From: Clostridia bacterium | GTDB lineage: Bacteria > Bacillota > Clostridia > Oscillospirales > RGIG577 | Direction of reading: 5' to 3' | Length of the DNA: 13,266 bases | Assembly (NCBI GenBank): GCA_017419325.1 | Contig: JAFOLN010000078.1 | Span: 1 to 13,266, forward strand | In this document: piece after piece, positions 13,073 through 13,266 of the stretch | Position numbering within the stretch: position 1 is the stretch's first letter | Layout: the number at the start of each line of letters is the position of its first letter | Program-made: the position numbers and the translations under genes | The notes under the pieces: generated by a model | The model's input: only the letters and a program-made list of their open reading frames with translations | Database searches by the model: none | What the model was told of the DNA's origin: nothing

Positions 13073-13266
13073 ATCTGTTTATTATATAAAGCCCCGCGAG
13101 ACACACGACGAGGCCTATGACCTTGTTGGGAGTTATGCTTTCCTTGTAAAGAAGGAAACCCACGAACAAAAGGGCAGCGGCGAGAAACGCGCTTTGTACT
13201 ATGGACGCGGTGCTCACGGCCCAGCCCGCCTTGTATGCGTAGATAAAGCCCGTCTCAAGCCCCACC
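13071..13266 (-). CDS. DMT/EamA-family transporter, C-terminal part (cut by window edge)
   Basis: The minus-strand frame runs from beyond the window edge to a TAA at 13071-13073. The 64 visible residues hold two to three hydrophobic helices ending in a pattern typical of drug/metabolite (EamA) transporters: GFIYAYKAGWAVSTASIV, then LLYKESITPNKVIGLV and LAGLYIINR. The substrate cannot be inferred. It is convergent to the iron operon and shares its terminator, so it is a separate transcription unit. The frame remains open at the edge, and the GTG at 13265 is unlikely to be the true start. Confidence 0.78.
   Translation of the reverse strand, partial: VGLETGFIYAYKAGWAVSTASIVQSAFLAAALLFVGFLLYKESITPNKVIGLVVCLAGLYIINR

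Overview
The window looks like chromosomal DNA from an anaerobic member of the Bacillota (probably class Clostridia). This rests on strong AGGAGG-type ribosome binding sites before most genes, a textbook sigma-A promoter, U-run intrinsic terminators, lipoproteins with LAGC/LAAC lipoboxes, and the families DUF2318 and DUF4418. The DNA is GC-rich yet uses ATA (Ile) and CTT (Leu) very often. The taxonomic call is inference only.

Layout. Bases 1-75 are probably the end of an upstream gene. A perfect TTGACA-17-TATAAT promoter (104-132) follows, then a roughly 205-nt leader. The leader carries three copies of a 16-bp palindrome, GTTAG-N6-CTAAC, and three 20-bp-period direct repeats that reach almost to the first start codon. 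From 345 to 13034 there are 14 tightly packed genes, all on the plus strand. Most are 1-25 nt apart or overlap by 4-14 nt, and the series ends at a strong terminator (13036-13072). A convergent DMT/EamA transporter gene, cut by the window edge, lies beyond.

Genes 1-6 form a recognisable P19/FTR1 iron-uptake locus, in the same order as the Campylobacter jejuni cj1658-cj1663 cluster: FTR1 permease, P19/Tp34 metal-binding lipoprotein, DUF2318 membrane protein with a CxxC/CxxC domain, two FtsX/MacB-like permeases and their ATPase. A long stem-loop with a U-run between P19 and DUF2318 probably attenuates transcription, so that FTR1 and P19 are made in excess.

Genes 7-11 are an electron-transfer set. 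They are an FMN-binding lipoprotein with an SGAT flavinylation motif, an unrecognised membrane-anchored 170-residue protein, a five-helix cytochrome b with four helix histidines (diheme type), a fumarate reductase-like flavoprotein, and its three-cluster iron-sulfur subunit. The flavoprotein keeps the expected active-site residues but has Gln where the FAD-linking His normally sits. Genes 12-14 are a DUF4418 membrane protein and a second FtsX-type permease/ATPase pair.

Most interesting reading (inference): one iron-responsive operon joins a P19/FTR1 importer to a quinone-linked flavin/heme/Fe-S complex and a surface flavoprotein. The flavin module stands where C. jejuni has thioredoxin-like genes. 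The redox set could reduce ferric iron, or keep the surface flavin reduced, for uptake. The alternative is that a fumarate-reductase unit merely shares iron control with the importer.
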